DNA of 64,000 nt. Source: Solenopsis invicta. Taxonomy: Eukaryota > Arthropoda > Insecta > Hymenoptera > Formicidae. Shown piece after piece: positions 13,260-27,006 of the stretch. Within the stretch, counting starts at the first letter, position 1. The number at the start of each line of letters is the position of its first letter. The translations under genes were made by a program, and so were the position numbers. The stretch spans positions 30,036,997 through 30,100,996 of the forward strand of contig NC_052666.1 of the NCBI RefSeq assembly GCF_016802725.1, written 5' to 3'. Under the pieces are notes generated by a model that ran no database searches, was not told the origin of the DNA, and saw only the letters and a list, made by a program, of their open reading frames with translations.

Positions 13260-13750
13260 CGATCTATAATTGCTATGGATTACGATGTGACAATTGGGGT
13301 CCTGATCGGGGAAAGGAGTGGCCGATGCGCGTTCGAACAATGGGAAGCCGACGGAATAATGGAGAATAGACGGAATAAATTATGTCCGCGACCGCGGCTT
13401 CGCGAGAGTCACACGGCAAATTACTTTCGTTTATCGATCCCGGGCGCGCAACGCGTCCCGAGACCTCGCGAGGCCATAATATAATACACTTGTGCTTTCA
13501 TTGATTATTAATAATTGCTACGCCGCAATTTCACACACGCGCGCATCTCAATCAACGCTCTCGCGAACTTCGCAGCGCATCGCGCGCCGCGCGCACCGAC
13601 GACATTCGGAACGATTGTATTTGCTGTGGCGCTAATATCGGCGTTGGAAGTGCAGTGTTATGAATAACAAGCCGCGAGATTAATGCGTATTGATTGCCGG
13701 CAGACGCCGCGCCACGCATGTATCCGTCATTACGAGTGGCAAAACGGAAA
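13260..13750. other. GC-rich island, no gene recognised
   Basis: CpG-rich block with overlapping frames on both strands (69 and 82 codons) and no matching splice borders. Possibly a conserved non-coding element. Confidence 0.35.
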
Positions 13751-16000
13751 AAAAAAACAATGTTATCATTAAGTATTTTACGTGTACGGCATGTACACAA
13801 CGCGCGGTTTTATTTTAACCCAGCGTACCAAAGTTATTTTAAAACAAAGCAAACAAGAATTTTATCGATAAAATTTTATTGATGAAAAACATGAGCTTTT
13901 GAAACGACTGACTCTTCTCTCTCTGTCTCCTCCTTCCCGTGCTCTCTTTTCTCTCTTTCTTCTTGTAATTGCATATATTCGATATAAATGCATGCAATTT
14001 ATATGAAATTTTGAAAGACCGTGGTTTAAAAAAATAAACCCTTTGACGCAGATGGAACAAGAAAATGAAAGAATGTTTTATAATATTTATAGAACGGTAA
14101 ACTATACATCGCATGCGATATTTCACAAAGAGATATCAAGGAATTGCTCTTTCAGACGAAACAATTCTACGGTTTGGATTTCTCTCTCAGGTTGAACGTA
14201 AACAATAGAGACGCCTGGAAATTATTTGTCTAGACACGCGATATGGGCTCTGCGAACGAACGCGCTCGTTACAAGTCAGACGAAATTTCTCGCCGAGTAA
14301 AGTCGTCCCGAAAGTTTGTCTCTGTCTGATGATTACATTGGTCGCGAGAAATTAGATCCTCTTGTCAAGACTTGTACACACATGACTGCTTTATTAAATT
14401 GCCTTTTCCAAAACGCGAATTTGCATTTGATTATTTCAATAAGTCAGCGACATGTATGTCGTCGATTTTTAACAATTAATTAATAATTAAATCAAGTTCT
14501 TTATTAAAATTAAAAATTGACACTTTTAATTATTAATTGACTCTAGAACGAATCTTTTGCAGGGTGCCTTTTTCTTAATCTTTAAGTAAGTAATCTACTA
14601 GTATAATATGTTATATAAAATTAAATTTAAATTATTTACACCATTTTGAATAAAGGAACATAAAAATAATGATCTTTAAGACTTTAAGAATGGAAAAGTA
14701 TAAATCGATAAGTTCTGTTGACAATCTAAAAATAAACTATATTTAAGGAAACTGTGCCTGAAGTGCTGCGGGCAGAAGTGCTGCGGGCAGCCCATACTCA
14801 CTTAATAAATTTGAAATTAACAGTGAAAAATATAGAACACATATTTAGGGATATTCTTAAAAGCAATATTAGCGTTATAATGTCTACTAAAAAAATAAAA
14901 TGAGATTGGAAAGAAATATTATGAACGTAACTCGCGTAAAAGTTACAAAGAGGTATATTGTTACTTCAATGCTCGTTACAAGCACTAAAGACTTAATGGA
15001 AATGACCTAACATTCCGTATTGCGTCTCATATTCAATCAAGTTCGCTCGAGAACTTGTTTCATCTTAGATGCTTCCATCATTTTTTCCTCAAAGTAGACG
15101 CTAATATTTTAAAGGAAAGTCGTTAATATTAATATAAGTCTCTTAAAATAACATCTCCTTTTTTCTCAGAAACTAAACATTGCAATTTATTAACACTGAT
15201 CAAAACACAATTATCTTAAAATTAAAAAAGTAAAAATCTATAGATCGTTCATCTTTTCTGTATAAAATTTAGACGAGTTCCTTTTGTAAATTGCATAGCT
15301 TAAGCAATAGTGAGTACATTATAAAGAATATTTACCTTACGTGCTATTTCTTTTATTAATAAATTTGTTATATATATATATATATATAAAATAACAGATT
15401 TATATATATTTGTATAAAACCTATTTATGATAAAACAACGCGCCTCTGAATTTATGCTACACGATAAAATTATCACATGTGACTAATGTAAGTCAGTTTC
15501 AAAATAGTATGATGTACTGTAAAATTTATAAGCTATTGTACATGTTTATCACTACTTGGCATTTATTCTATTTGAAACATATAATAAAAAATCATAAATT
15601 GTTTAACATATTTTAAAATCCTGGAAATTTATAACTACACAATTTAGTAAAAATAATCCCAAATATATATTTTACTGTACGCGTTAAAATATAAAATATA
15701 TGTAGCAGATATTAATAAATCAGAGAGAATCAAATAAAATCCTTCGAAATATAATGTCGTCCTACGTCTACCGTGATATTTTCGGAGTAAATTTTATGAG
15801 AAAGATCTCTCCGTGTGCAAAATTTGAAACGCGGCGTAATAAAAACTGCTATCTCATCTGAGAGAAGACACTTTTGTTTCCAAGATTTTATTTTTTATTT
15901 TCGTTTAAAAAATACAATCTAGGAACAAAGTATTGGCGTGAGTATTGGCTTCCTCTACGAGCTTACCAAAGAATATAATGTAAAGTGCATTGATCCATGC
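13750..16000. other. AT-rich non-coding stretch
   Basis: Nothing recognised except a TA run (15369-15388) and a short tandem duplication of GAAGTGCTGCGGGCA at about 14759-14790. Confidence 0.65.
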
Positions 16001-16213
16001 GAACCTATCGCGTTCCTGTTACATTGCACGCTATCTAAGTAAATCTTAACGAGACGCCGTATCCAAAAGCTCTTCGCGGTACGCGAATTATTAACGATGT
16101 TACGGCGAACGCTAAGCTGCGCATCGAGCACTAATTAATTTGGACTGCGATCGAAGCAAACGGAAAGGAAGGAGAGAGGATTTTGATATAACGAATTTCC
16201 TTTTTCTGCGCAG

Positions 16214-16376
16214 GGGAAACATAAAGTAACGGACAGCGAGGCGTCTAGTCGCCCCGGAGGGCTTCCTAGCATCTGGAAGCAAAAGACCAGTGGACACGGA
16301 AAAATACGGCATGGATTTCCCGAAGCGCGAGTGGAGCCACAGGCTCAGTCTTCGCGGCAGCCGAAGAGCTCACGAG
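16214..16376 (+). other. candidate + strand exon with open frame, unidentified
   Basis: A strong acceptor (TTCCTTTTTCTGCGCAG, AG 16212-16213) is followed by 163 nt of GC-rich sequence and a donor GAG|GTAACT (GT 16377). The frame starting at the first base (GGG AAA CAT) is open across the whole exon: 54 codons plus one base. The product is Ser/Pro/Gln/Lys/Arg-rich (for example SEASSRPGGLPSIWKQKTSG) and looks like a disordered tail. I do not recognise it. It could be a 5' exon of the cyclase or of another gene, but its phase (one spare base) does not join directly to the exon at 35892 without a stop, so an intermediate exon would be needed. Confidence 0.35.
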
Positions 16377-19257
16377 GTAACTATTCCGTTGAGAATAGAT
16401 TTCGTTTTTCAGAACGTGAACGAACTCATGCATGCGAAAACGTGCATCAGCGAGACGTATCCAATTGAAAGCACGTGCCGATATCTCGAAATCTTTCAAT
16501 ATTTCGTTGGAAATGTCAGCGGCGTTGAAATTAAATTGCCACGCGAAAATCATATCGTTAATTCAGTAACAAGATCTTTTTCCCCGTTTACATTTCGTAT
16601 AATTAAACCCGTCAATTTTCAATTTCGATGCAATTCTTGAAATTTACAATTTTTGAAAATTGTTTCTTTTTTTTTATCTTTTTGACAATTTCTGGAAATT
16701 ATTAAAATAACTCCTCACCTTTTGCTTATAGTTCGCTTTCTCCTTGACTGCATGTCACGCCGCCATATACCGGCGATTACGCATAAAAGAGAAAAATAAA
16801 GACTGCGAGAGTTACATGCAAGGGATGCATGCCTTTGCATACATTATTCATAAGCGAGTTTCTCAGCGAGACGTGAACACGTTCACGTTATGGCTACGTA
16901 CGTCGCTAGAGTTTATAAAAAGATACGTTTTTACCTATCACAAAATATCACTATATAAAATATCACTGTATATAGTTACGAAAAAGAGTAAATTAAACGA
17001 ATGAGCATTATTTCGGCGTGCATGCATTATTTCGGTGTAATTACGTTACGTTTTATATATATACGTATATATATATTTTTCCTGACACCAATAATTACGG
17101 ATTGACATAAACGTAATTTAATCGTTGCATATGCACATTTATAATTTTATATTGTTACTTTACGCGTCGATAATAATGTTGGCGGACACACACATACATG
17201 TATATATTCGGAAACGCAAAATTATTTTATGCGCAATAACGTAGCATAATACACATACGCTATTAAAATGAGGTATACTGCAACGATAAAGTTCCTCACA
17301 CGCAATTGAATTTATGAAATTCGATATTCATTACAACATTAGTTTACGAAACAAAAGAAGAAAATATAATCACTCTCGATTAAAGAAGCATTGTTTTGTT
17401 ATCAAATTGAGATTAGATCGCGCACGTCGCAGTGAAACGTTCAATTATTGTGTTGAAAACATTACGAAATCTATAATAATTGAATTGTTCATTTGATACC
17501 CTTTTAGGAAATTGAAAAGACCATTTAATTTTTACAACTGCAATACACTAAAAATACGTAAAAAGTGCCTCATTATCTGATACCTTAAGTGAATTAAAGA
17601 TATCATTTTTAAAAATTTATTTTTTTTAAATAAACTTATTTTGAAATTTTTGTTTTATGTTTGTCAATGAATAGAATTTTTTAATTGGAAAATTTTATAA
17701 ATGTAATAACAATGTTTTTTTCTAAAAATGTTATAAAATAATAGATTGGATTCTAAATAAACTTTAAACTTTATTGTTGAAAAATACACAATTTATAAAA
17801 AAGCAAACCAGCAACATTAAATTCCAGTATGCTGACGTGATTATTGAGTGCATTTTTACAGAATATGACGTAAAGAAGACGCAAATTACTGATTCATAGT
17901 GTTTCACATGTGAATAACCGTTTTGTAAAGTATCTAAAAAAAAAATGCATGACTAATATAATATTAAAAGATATTATGTATCTGCCTTAGAAATGTACGA
18001 ACAATTTGAATTTCATTTCTTTGTTCGAATTTGTATCAAATCAAATCGCCAAAATTTCACCTGAATTAAATCAAATCGAATCGTTGAAACGCAACATTTA
18101 ATTAACAACATAATTATTATTAACTTGTATTTTAAAAAATAAATATTAAAACAAAATTACTATGATTAATGGATTATGGATTATATGAGATACAAAAATA
18201 TTTTAAATGTGATTTTATAAGATTGTCACTTTATGTTATTCGTATTCAAACCTCTTAAATTCGAAATTGCCGAATAATTCAAATTCTTTATTTGATTCGA
18301 TTCGATTTAACGTCCAAAAACCTTGATCACCACATCTCTAATCCATCTTCCCTAATTCTAAATCCCCTAAAAACTTCTGACCAAAATTGACTTACGTTGT
18401 TTGTCAAATGATCGATTCAATCGGAAAGCGGCCTTAATCAAAGCCACGAAATTTTGCCGCAGCGATAATATAAAATGACGGTGATTATCGATCTCTCGCT
18501 GACATAACTCTCTCATTACGAGCTACAGTGATATATTCGTCAGCATAACAACGTGCCAGGTGGCGTGTTATCAACCCCTTGCGGAACACACATTGCACGC
18601 ATATGTTAGAAACACGTTGACAGTGAATCGAGGCATACGGTAAACCAACTAAATGCTCTGAGTGCTTAGAATTTAGATCTAGTTTCGTCAGGAGACAACG
18701 AACGTCCATTAGAGCGTTTCACTCAATTTTATCGCTGCGTACACGCGCCAAGTGGTACCTACGTGTCAAGAGTTTCAAGCGTCAATTTTCGAAGCATCTC
18801 AAAATCGCTCGGCAACGATTCCGAACACGCCAGCGGCAACTCTGGTTCGTAGAGATGGATATATCTAAAAATAATTTTGTCAAGCCATCGAGATAATTAT
18901 GTAAGCTGCTTAAACTGGTTGATAAATGTCAAAAACTTTTTACAGCATTACTAATCATGCTTGAACTTTCCATGTATACATTTTCAGTTTTATAAATTGA
19001 TCGATAATTTAATAATGATCCTACAGCACCTTAAAATGCAAATAATTTGTTGCGAAAAATATGGCTGAGGTAATATTTTTAACAGTAAATTATTTACGCT
19101 GTTTTAAGGCGCTTGTAGTTTCATTATTAAAATTCACGATCAATTTAATTTGTGATATTATTTCTATTTACAGTTTAATTGCTTTTAAAAATCAACCGTG
19201 TTCGATACGCAGTTTATAAACCTGAAAATGTATTTAAGATTTACATATAAAATATTA

Positions 19258-19499
19258 CACGGAAAAAAAGATTTTCCTAAAGTGTCTAAAAATTTAATTT
19301 GATATAGATCTGAAAATAATTTTTATTACAGCATCAAAATAATTATGCAGCACGCTGTAGCTATAATGTCAAAACTTTTACAGCATTATTCATTATGCTT
19401 GAAAGTTCTCAGTAATTATTTTGATAATTTAACGAGATTATTTTTAAATTTGTATCTAACTAAATTTTCAGATATTTCAACAAAACCGTTCTTTCCGTG
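19258..19499. mobile_element. TA-flanked palindromic MITE, CACGGAAA family (intact copy)
   Basis: Ends CACGGAAAAAAAG and GTTCTTTCCGTG, flanked by TA (19256-19257 and 19500-19501). The inner part is itself palindromic: GATCTGAAAATAATTTTTATTA near the left is mirrored by AACGAGATTATTTTTAAATT near the right. 242 bp. Diverged copies at roughly 9080-9269, 18856-19000, 19795-19965, 30453-30665, 32195-32490, 43388-43550 and 58394-58611 share the motif AAAATAATTTTRTTAGA and an AATAATTATGnAGnA segment. Confidence 0.8.
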
Positions 19500-19501
19500 T
19501 A

Positions 19502-19730
19502 CACTGAGAGAAATATTTAATAAGATAAACCAAAACGTTTAGTTAAATTGTGATCAAGTAAGTAGTTATAATTACTAAATACATATGTAGTTATTTTGAC
19601 TAAACAATCTATATCCTTAAACAAGCAACTTTTAACCAAATGGTTCGTTAAATATGACTAAGTTTTTGGTACCAGTAACTACAATTTAAATATTATTTAA
19701 TTACACGTTTAATTAATATTTCTCTCAGTG
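19502..19730. mobile_element. TA-flanked MITE, CACTGAGAGAAA family
   Basis: Perfect 16-bp inverted ends, CACTGAGAGAAATATT and AATATTTCTCTCAGTG, with TA at 19500-19501 and 19731-19732. 229 bp, non-coding, with many AACTA/TAGTT blocks. Related ends are seen at 26767 (left end with TA), 29142 (right end) and 51688 (right end). It shares its left TA with the right TA of the preceding MITE. Confidence 0.85.
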
Positions 19731-19794
19731 TAAAAGGCACCAAAAACCAGCCTCGATCGCAGTTGGCTTCTTTATTTACTTATGTGATTACAAA

Positions 19795-19965
19795 ATAGTT
19801 GTGTAAGATGCTTAAACTGATTGCTAGAATATTTTCTGCAGCTTTGCTCATCATGCATCTTGAACTTTCTTTATAATTATTTTGATAGCCCAACAAAATT
19901 ATTATCAGATCTGTGTCTAGTTATTTTTAGATATCTATTTCAACGAAACCGTTCTTTCCGTCCGC
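19795..19965. mobile_element. partial MITE copy, CACGGAAA family
   Basis: The right part (TAATTATTTTGATAGCC, then CAGATCTGTGTCTAG, then CCGTTCTTTCCG) matches the intact copy at 19258. The left part is truncated. It is the third family copy within 1.1 kb, with 18856-19000 and 19258-19499. Confidence 0.55.
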
Positions 19966-21349
19966 GCTTTGATATAATCGTAATCTTGAACTGCGAGCTC
20001 ATCGGAATCCTTTAATTCCAAGCGAAAGAGAACGAAATACCGTAAAAAAGAGTTCGTTTCACACGCTCATGATTTGACAGATCGAATGAAATGCCCAGTG
20101 GATTGCTCGCCATGGCGAATTCGAATGCATCGATGCGCACGAATTCACATTAAAGGCCGTCGTACACAAATTGACATAAAGGCGTATGCATACTAATGCT
20201 GTATTGTCATACATAAGCAGTTGGGTCAAAATATACGTTTGGCATAACTTATCGCATTGTCACGTGGAGAGAATACACACCAGGCATTTTGTCAATCAAG
20301 ACGCTTATGCTTTTGCATCCAGATGAATTAGCGTGCAACAGGCTTCAACTCAACTGACGCAAATCGCCCCATCGAATGCACTATTAGATGAACTTGTATA
20401 GAATATCGAGAAGTTGTTGGACTAGTCGTTATTTTGAGCGAACGAAAATTGTGAAAATAAAATGAATCGAACACGATACCGTAGAAGAAACCCGTCATTT
20501 TTATTAGCGCATGTTGCAAAAGCAATATACCTGCAATATACGTATATGTATAAACTTTAAAAAATAAATATAGGAAAAAATAAACATAGGCTAACAATTT
20601 TCGGGTGATTGTGCGACTCAGTAATATGTTTTCAAATTGGCCATCTGATACAATAATGTCGTGGCGTATTTAAAAATGATTAAATATGCTTCTTAATATT
20701 AATTATGTCTTCAAAGAATTCCAGGTCAATCTCTTTCATAGAATTGGCCATCTATATTAAAATCTTTTGAACATATATTACCGAATCATGCAACCAATTA
20801 AATTTTTAGCGTATTTCAAAGAAATAAAAAGTCAAGAGATAGGCAAAAAGAAATAAAATTAAAAATGTTTTATTAGAACTGCTGAGAAAGTAAGTCGAAA
20901 TGTGTGATCAGTTTGTTATGTTTAATTTAAAATAAATCTATTGTTTGAAATTACATGATTGATTGTTTTGCAAATATGATATTTGCATATTTCATATTGT
21001 TATTTACATACTTTTCTAAATATATTTTTTAAATATATATTTATAAAACATATTGCACATATTATAATTTTTATACTTTATTTTTCACAAGTCCATAAAT
21101 ATATTTTTTATGTTAACTTTCTTGCTTACGTTAATAAAAATAATGGATTTCTTTCGCAAAATCATTTACAATTCATTAAATTCCACTCATTAGAAGATAA
21201 CAGTAATTTCATTGCAACAACTTGTCATTCGAGACGCTTAATAAGATAGGTAAGAGAAGGAAAAAAGAGAGAGAGAGAGAGAGAGGAGAGAAGAGTCGCT
21301 AACACAATTACTGAAGGGTATTTAGAAGGAAAGTGGTGCTAAAATATTA

Positions 21350-21821
21350 ATTGCGAAAACATAATGCGACAAAAATGGAGCTCGGTAAGGCCGCGATTAA
21401 ATCGACGACTGACGTTAAACGGTACGTTAAGGCGTGCGACGTTAATGGGGCACATGCGAACGTGCGAATCACCTTCCTGATAATCGCGCGCCATACTCGC
21501 AACGAGACGGAATTATCGTTTTAACGCCCGCGCTCTTTATAGGCACGTCCGCCGCGCGTTGCATTCGCGATTTAATACGCCCGCGCGGGTATTACGCGGC
21601 CGAGGAATGCGCACGATGCCTTAATACTCACTCACGGGGCCAGCGTTTTCTAGCTGGAGGATGCAGTCCAGGACAAAGCGGATTTCACCCCCGGATGTGC
21701 GCGCGTGTGTAATCCACCGCCGCGTGTAACTAAACTGTCGTGCGCACAATGCATCCGTGATGCGGCGCGGAGCGTACGCGGAATATGCCGCACCATGTAT
21801 GCACGTGTACACGCGCGAGCG

Positions 21822-21875
<54 letters not shown>

Positions 21876-22000
21876 CGCTCTTAAATGCATTTCACGCCGC
21901 GATCCCATTTACTGCCGCGATCCCATTTATCGATGCGGAGAACGCTTGAAAAATCGGTTACGTTTCGCGTAACTCATTAATGGACCAACGTCGCAGAGGA
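21350..22000. other. GC/CpG-rich island with a possible minus-strand exon end
   Basis: On the minus strand the open frame ...EIRFVLDCILQLENAGP ends exactly at a CCC|GTGAGTGAG donor (exon end 21636). No convincing acceptor lies upstream (the GA microsatellite intervenes), so this is a weak exon candidate. The island may be regulatory. Confidence 0.25.
21825..21875. repeat. GA microsatellite
   Basis: About 25 GA units with one AA break, inside a GC island. It generates long Arg-Glu and Ser-Leu frames on the two strands. Confidence 0.95.
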
Positions 22001-22269
22001 GAATAATGAACGCGATCGATTGGAAATATAATATAGAATAAAGCGCGTACATAAAGTTCTTTATTATTTTAAGCAACACAACTTTAGCCAAAAGTATTAG
22101 ACACTTTGTATTCTTTGAAGTATTTTTAACTGGTGGAAATTAAACAGAAATTAAAATGTGAAATACCTTTTGTTCGAAGAATTCCTTAAACTTACGTAGA
22201 AAAAAAATAAGTGCTAAATATATTTATTATTTAAGTTATTTTTTATTATATTTCTCATTTAACATTTAT

Positions 22270-22870
22270 TGGTATGCAAATAAACGGAAATTGTAGCTTG
22301 ATATTTCAGGTATTTATTAATATTGTATTATACAATATTTAATCTTTCATTTATAATAAATTAATTTGTAAGCATTTTTGTAACATACTACAAAAGATGT
22401 GATTTAGGTAATTAGATCGCTTAAATCTGTAGGTTTCCTAAATTGTATTACCTTTAAAAGTATTGAATTTATAAATTAAACTAATTACGAATATATAAAA
22501 TCTTCAATTTTAATACTTATTTTATTAATAATTTATCAAAGAATCAAATATGTAATAATTATTAAATAATAATAAAAAAATAATATTATCATAAAAAAAC
22601 TGACTTGAATTTATTTTTGCATTCAGATATTTTTATTAATATCAATTATTAATTTTACTATTATCATTCAGTCTTACATTAACATCAATAATAATAATAA
22701 AATTTGTGGTGATACAATTTACAAAATTTAATAGATTTTATAAAAGCGTCGATTTAATAATTTTTTAATAATTCGTTAATCCTTTTTAATAATTTAATAT
22801 TATAATTGCAAATAAGTATATACACAAAATATAATATTCTATAATAAACTTTCTTTTATAAACATAAAAA
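22270..22870. repeat. dispersed ~550-bp repeat, copy 1
   Basis: Matches 40320-40830 in the same orientation over most of its length. Shared blocks include GATTTAGGTAATTAGAT versus AATTTAGGTCATCTAAAT, CAGTCTTACATTAACATCAA versus CAGTCTTACTACATTAATAT, and ACAATTTACAAAATTTAATA versus ATAATTTACAAAATTTGGTA. Very AT-rich, no open frame. Family unknown. Confidence 0.7.
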
Positions 22871-24229
22871 TATAGTATAAAATTTTATGATTACATTAAT
22901 ATCAACATCAGAACGATGTGCTCTCTTAATCAATTTCTATCATAATGCGCACATAAATGTGAAGTATTAAATTCCAAATGAATTATATAATAGAGTGTAA
23001 AAAATTACCAATCAACAGAATAAAAAAGTTACGACCAGTAAAAATGGAGGGTAAAAAGCAATTCACGGGATATAGCAAAAGTTACAGTCAATTAGGAATT
23101 AAAGAAGAAACTTTAAGATAAGATAACAAGCGAGTAACAGCGTTTAATTATACCTTGTGTAATTAAAGATGTTGTCGAATGTGCATTCGTGCTGTTTTAC
23201 ATTACGCGTTATACTCGATTATCCTATAATAGTAAAATGATAAACTGAGAATAATTAAATTTAACGTTCGTGCACCATTATCGCTTGTGTAACAAAATTC
23301 ATAATAAATGATACTCTCCAAGTAAAATACATTTGATACTCTTTCCGTTCCTTCCACATGTTTTTCTTCGGATTTATCCGACTGACACGTAGTTCTGCAA
23401 AAGGGCTCTTTGTAATTTTATACCTCCCATTCTCATTTGTCCCCCGATCACAATAGTCACTTATTGATGAAGTGGCGAGAAACATGTACTTCACCTGCGC
23501 AGATAACGTAGATAATGCAAGACCGATCTATTTCCTTCGTTTCCTTCGCAAACGTTTTAGTTCGAATAACGCACTCGATTCATTCAACTCAGAATGTTGC
23601 ATGAGAATATAGTTAATGAGAATACTTCTCATTAATTACATATTTTAAACACACACATATACTTTTGTATACGAATTTTTCGTTAATAGAAGTCATACAT
23701 CATTGATTTCTAAAAATATTTCTTGCCACACAGCAGATAATTATAATTTCTGTAATTATAATTAGTTCTCTCTAAATAGTTGTAATCATATTAATTGTAT
23801 ACAATTACAATTTTATAATTTTTTCTGTTCTTTAATCATAGTTTATGTGAATATATGCGTGCTGCGTTTGCCGGCGGTATCTTTGTAATAGATACTTTCT
23901 CTAACGAATTCAGGGTGTAATGTGATAACAATGCAAACGAAACTACTCGTCTGTTGAAACTTAAAATTAAGAAATTCAAGAAAATAATTTGCTCGCCTAT
24001 TTAAATTTGAGTAAAGTTTTGGTTATTAAAATAATCCGTAATTATTATGTACCTGTTTATACATGTTAGCATTTTAGTAGTATTAAAAAACGGCTTATTT
24101 TTATGTTTTGTTTCTATAGTTCTTCAATACAGAAGGGTCGTCAAGAGCGACCTACCAAGTTTTTGAAATAGTAATTCTTATAATAAAAACTATAATTAAA
24201 CTTTGGAGATATAATTACAAATTGCAAAG

Positions 24230-24600
24230 TGTCTTCTATCTGATAACATAGTTTTTATAACACGTTTCAAATTTTGCAATACTTAAGTTTTTCGTAAGCA
24301 AAAATGAGCGTCAAACAAAATAAACTGTAAAACATAAAATACTATATACATTTTCCTCATCTTTTCTTTTCACGAGTTATCTGTATAAAGTAAGTATTAT
24401 CAGTGCAAGTGTGTATAAATGTGTACAAGAATTTTTTAGAAGCCTTTCGCTTCGATGTAAAACATTTTCTGACAATTTATAGAAATGCTTTATGTTTTTC
24501 CCCAAGACATAACATATAATGCGACAATGTATGTTTAGATTAGTGATTAGGCTATTAATTTAAGACGATGCTAAAGTCATCTGTACCAACAAAAGTATTG
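24230..24600. repeat. dispersed repeat B, copy 1
   Basis: Shares TTAAGTTTTTCGTAAG (near 24282 and 37200), a block with GATGTAAAACATTTTCT versus CATCCAAAATGTTTCT, GCGACAATGTATG versus GCGACAATATGTA, and TAATTTA...ACCAACAAAAG with 37145-37470, same orientation. Non-coding; family unknown. Confidence 0.65.
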
Positions 24601-25299
24601 TTTTGTTATACTTTATATTAATTTTACAGAAATATAATTTCTTTTACAGACAAAAAATACACTTGCTAATGTGTTCCAATTCATTTTTCTGCCAAAAACA
24701 GGAAAAAAGATTTCCTTATTAACTTTTACTTTAATACAACAACCAAAACAGTCAATTCACCGGAATATTTCTTTCGTTATGCAGATTTTATGTGTGAAAT
24801 AAAACCAAAACCATGCGTAGAATAAATGATTAGAATGAATAATTAATCTTTAAAATTATATTGGAAAGCCTAATTTAAGAAAATATGTTTCACAAATTGT
24901 ACTTAATACTGGTTTTTTGTATACAAGATGGAATGTAGCGACAATCATATACTGTTTAACTATATTGTTTAACAAAAACGTAAAAAAAAATTTTTAATAT
25001 TCTTTCTGTTTTATTTATACTATTTTTTTGACATTTTGAATATTGTGAACACATCCCTAAACAAACAGTTAAAAAATAAAAAAATTTCATTTCTTTAATT
25101 ATCTAAGCGAATCATGTTTCTATCGATATTAATAAAGTGCAATGTTTAATTTTTGAGAAATAAGAGAGTATCGCTTTAGTAGATCTCTGTTGATATTGGC
25201 GACTTTCCTCTACTTTTTTTACAGATGCCAAAATGCAATTCTCAAATTAATTATTATGATGTAATATGTTTTTATAAAAATGTCCGTGATTTTGTGCTC

Positions 25300-25759
25300 T
25301 TGATCCGAAGCGATATTAGCTGCGGAAAGTTCATTTCTTAGATAACTCGATACTTGACCGTTACAAATGAGCGTCGCGTTGGCGGCCGGCGCCACGGCGT
25401 GAAAAAGCGCACGTTCATCATTAGAGAGTTAGAATAGAGAAAAAGAAACGTTTGAAATTGGACGTGCTGAGGAACACCGGAACGCAATATGCGGCTCCAT
25501 TAATACACAGTGAAGCACGCGCGTTCGCGGAGACGGTTGGTCGTTCTCGCGGGCCCATTTCGCGCGCATTTCTTGGATCCTCGCGTGCGAGCTTCCCTAA
25601 CTAATCAGCACGAACAAGTCGCCCACGGAAAAGTTGTCGTTGAATAATTTAAGAGCGACGCTCGCGCTAACAATTTCCACTGCTGGTGCAATTTTCCACG
25701 ATAACGACCGGCGCGAGCGAGCTGCCATGCACGTAATAATCGATTATGAACCATCGATG

Positions 25760-25793
<34 letters not shown>

Positions 25794-25860
25794 TCGATCT
25801 AATAAGAAATCGATCGAATCATTCGCAGAAAGCACCGTAAGAATATCAAGATATCTTTAA
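25300..25860. other. GC-rich island, no gene recognised
   Basis: CpG-rich, bounded by AT-rich DNA and ending in a CT microsatellite. Short frames on both strands only (68 and 76 codons). Confidence 0.35.
25761..25790. repeat. CT microsatellite
   Basis: TCTCTTT then about 12 TC units at the right edge of a GC island. Confidence 0.9.
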
Positions 25861-27006
25861 TCAGGACGGAGATATCAAACAAACGCGAATACCAACTGAA
25901 ACGCCGCGAAGAAATAGTTTGCGTTTTCTATCTGCTTGCGAAATTGTTCCAAGTCTCATCTCTTACACACACTGTGTATCAAACGTTGTTTTCACGTAAC
26001 ACAAATTTATTACAACGCATAATTAACCCTTAAACACAGCATGGAGTCTGAAAGATTTTTCTGAAATTTTCTTCCGTCCTACTTTATTCTAGTTGAGTAA
26101 TAAAGTTGCGATCAACCGTAGCAATCGAGAATAGGCAGAATACTTCCAACTTTCTTCCGAACCTTCTTTCTTGCTTCATCTTCGCAGCAAGCGATCGAAA
26201 TTTCAGGAGGATTTCCAATGCCGTGTTCGAGGATTAATATCGCGTCGTCTGCGACTTCGATACGTTACGTTTGACAAAACGAATGCAATACTTTCTGTCT
26301 GTTACAGAGAGTTAATCTTCCTCGGTGTACATAAGCAACATGATTAACGTTCATTGATGAGAAACACAAAATGAACATAGCATAATCTGGGAATAAATCG
26401 TCGCCGTAAATGCGCAAGTAAAATCACTGGTATTTTCGCTTAATCAATGGAGCGTAAAGCGTAGACAGGAAAAAAGAGTTGAATAATTACGTGAATAATT
26501 CAAAAAGGAAAGTAAACTTCATTTCATTTCGTTCTTCCATTAAACACGTCGCGCGTCCGGAGTGTTTAATTGTTCGCGTCTATGAAAACCATGATTAATA
26601 GGATTAATACAAGAAGCGCTACGTTTCCTTCCTCGTAATTATCTGAGGTTTTATTTCGGTAATTCTATTTAAAACTAAATGTACAATTTCACGCCTGTAT
26701 CTCCACATTCCTACGCTAAATCCAGAAATTTAGATGGTTTCATTTAATTATCAAATGCACGTTGTACACTGAGAGAAGAAAATTATAGCAATTACTATAA
26801 TTTAAGTCATAGTCATGATTAGTACCAATTATATATTTATAGTTTTAACGTTGCAAATTGTAGCTATCAGTTATTATTACTACAAATGTAAATTTAAAAA
26901 ATAATTATTATTTTTCACAAAATTTATCATAGTTGTGACTGGGTATGTAAAGTTGGCACCCCTACAGAACGAAGTCGCAGTTCTGTTTAGAGTTCTGAAT
27001 TATTCA

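Larger units (their letters stand above)
16560..21350. other. non-coding stretch with a cluster of MITEs
   Basis: MITE copies of two families at 18.86-19.97 kb; an inverted pair of ATTCGAAC/GATTCGATT-rich blocks at about 18000-18310; a moderately GC-rich patch at 18.42-18.86 kb with a 74-codon minus frame I do not recognise; and a GC-richer patch near 20.0-20.35 kb. No exon supported. Confidence 0.6.
22000..25300. other. AT-rich non-coding stretch with two dispersed repeats
   Basis: Contains copies of the dispersed repeats at 22270-22870 and 24230-24600. No coding signal. Confidence 0.7.

Noticed and set aside
18485..18709. 74-codon minus-strand frame
   Set aside because: No motif, no convincing splice borders; moderate GC patch only.
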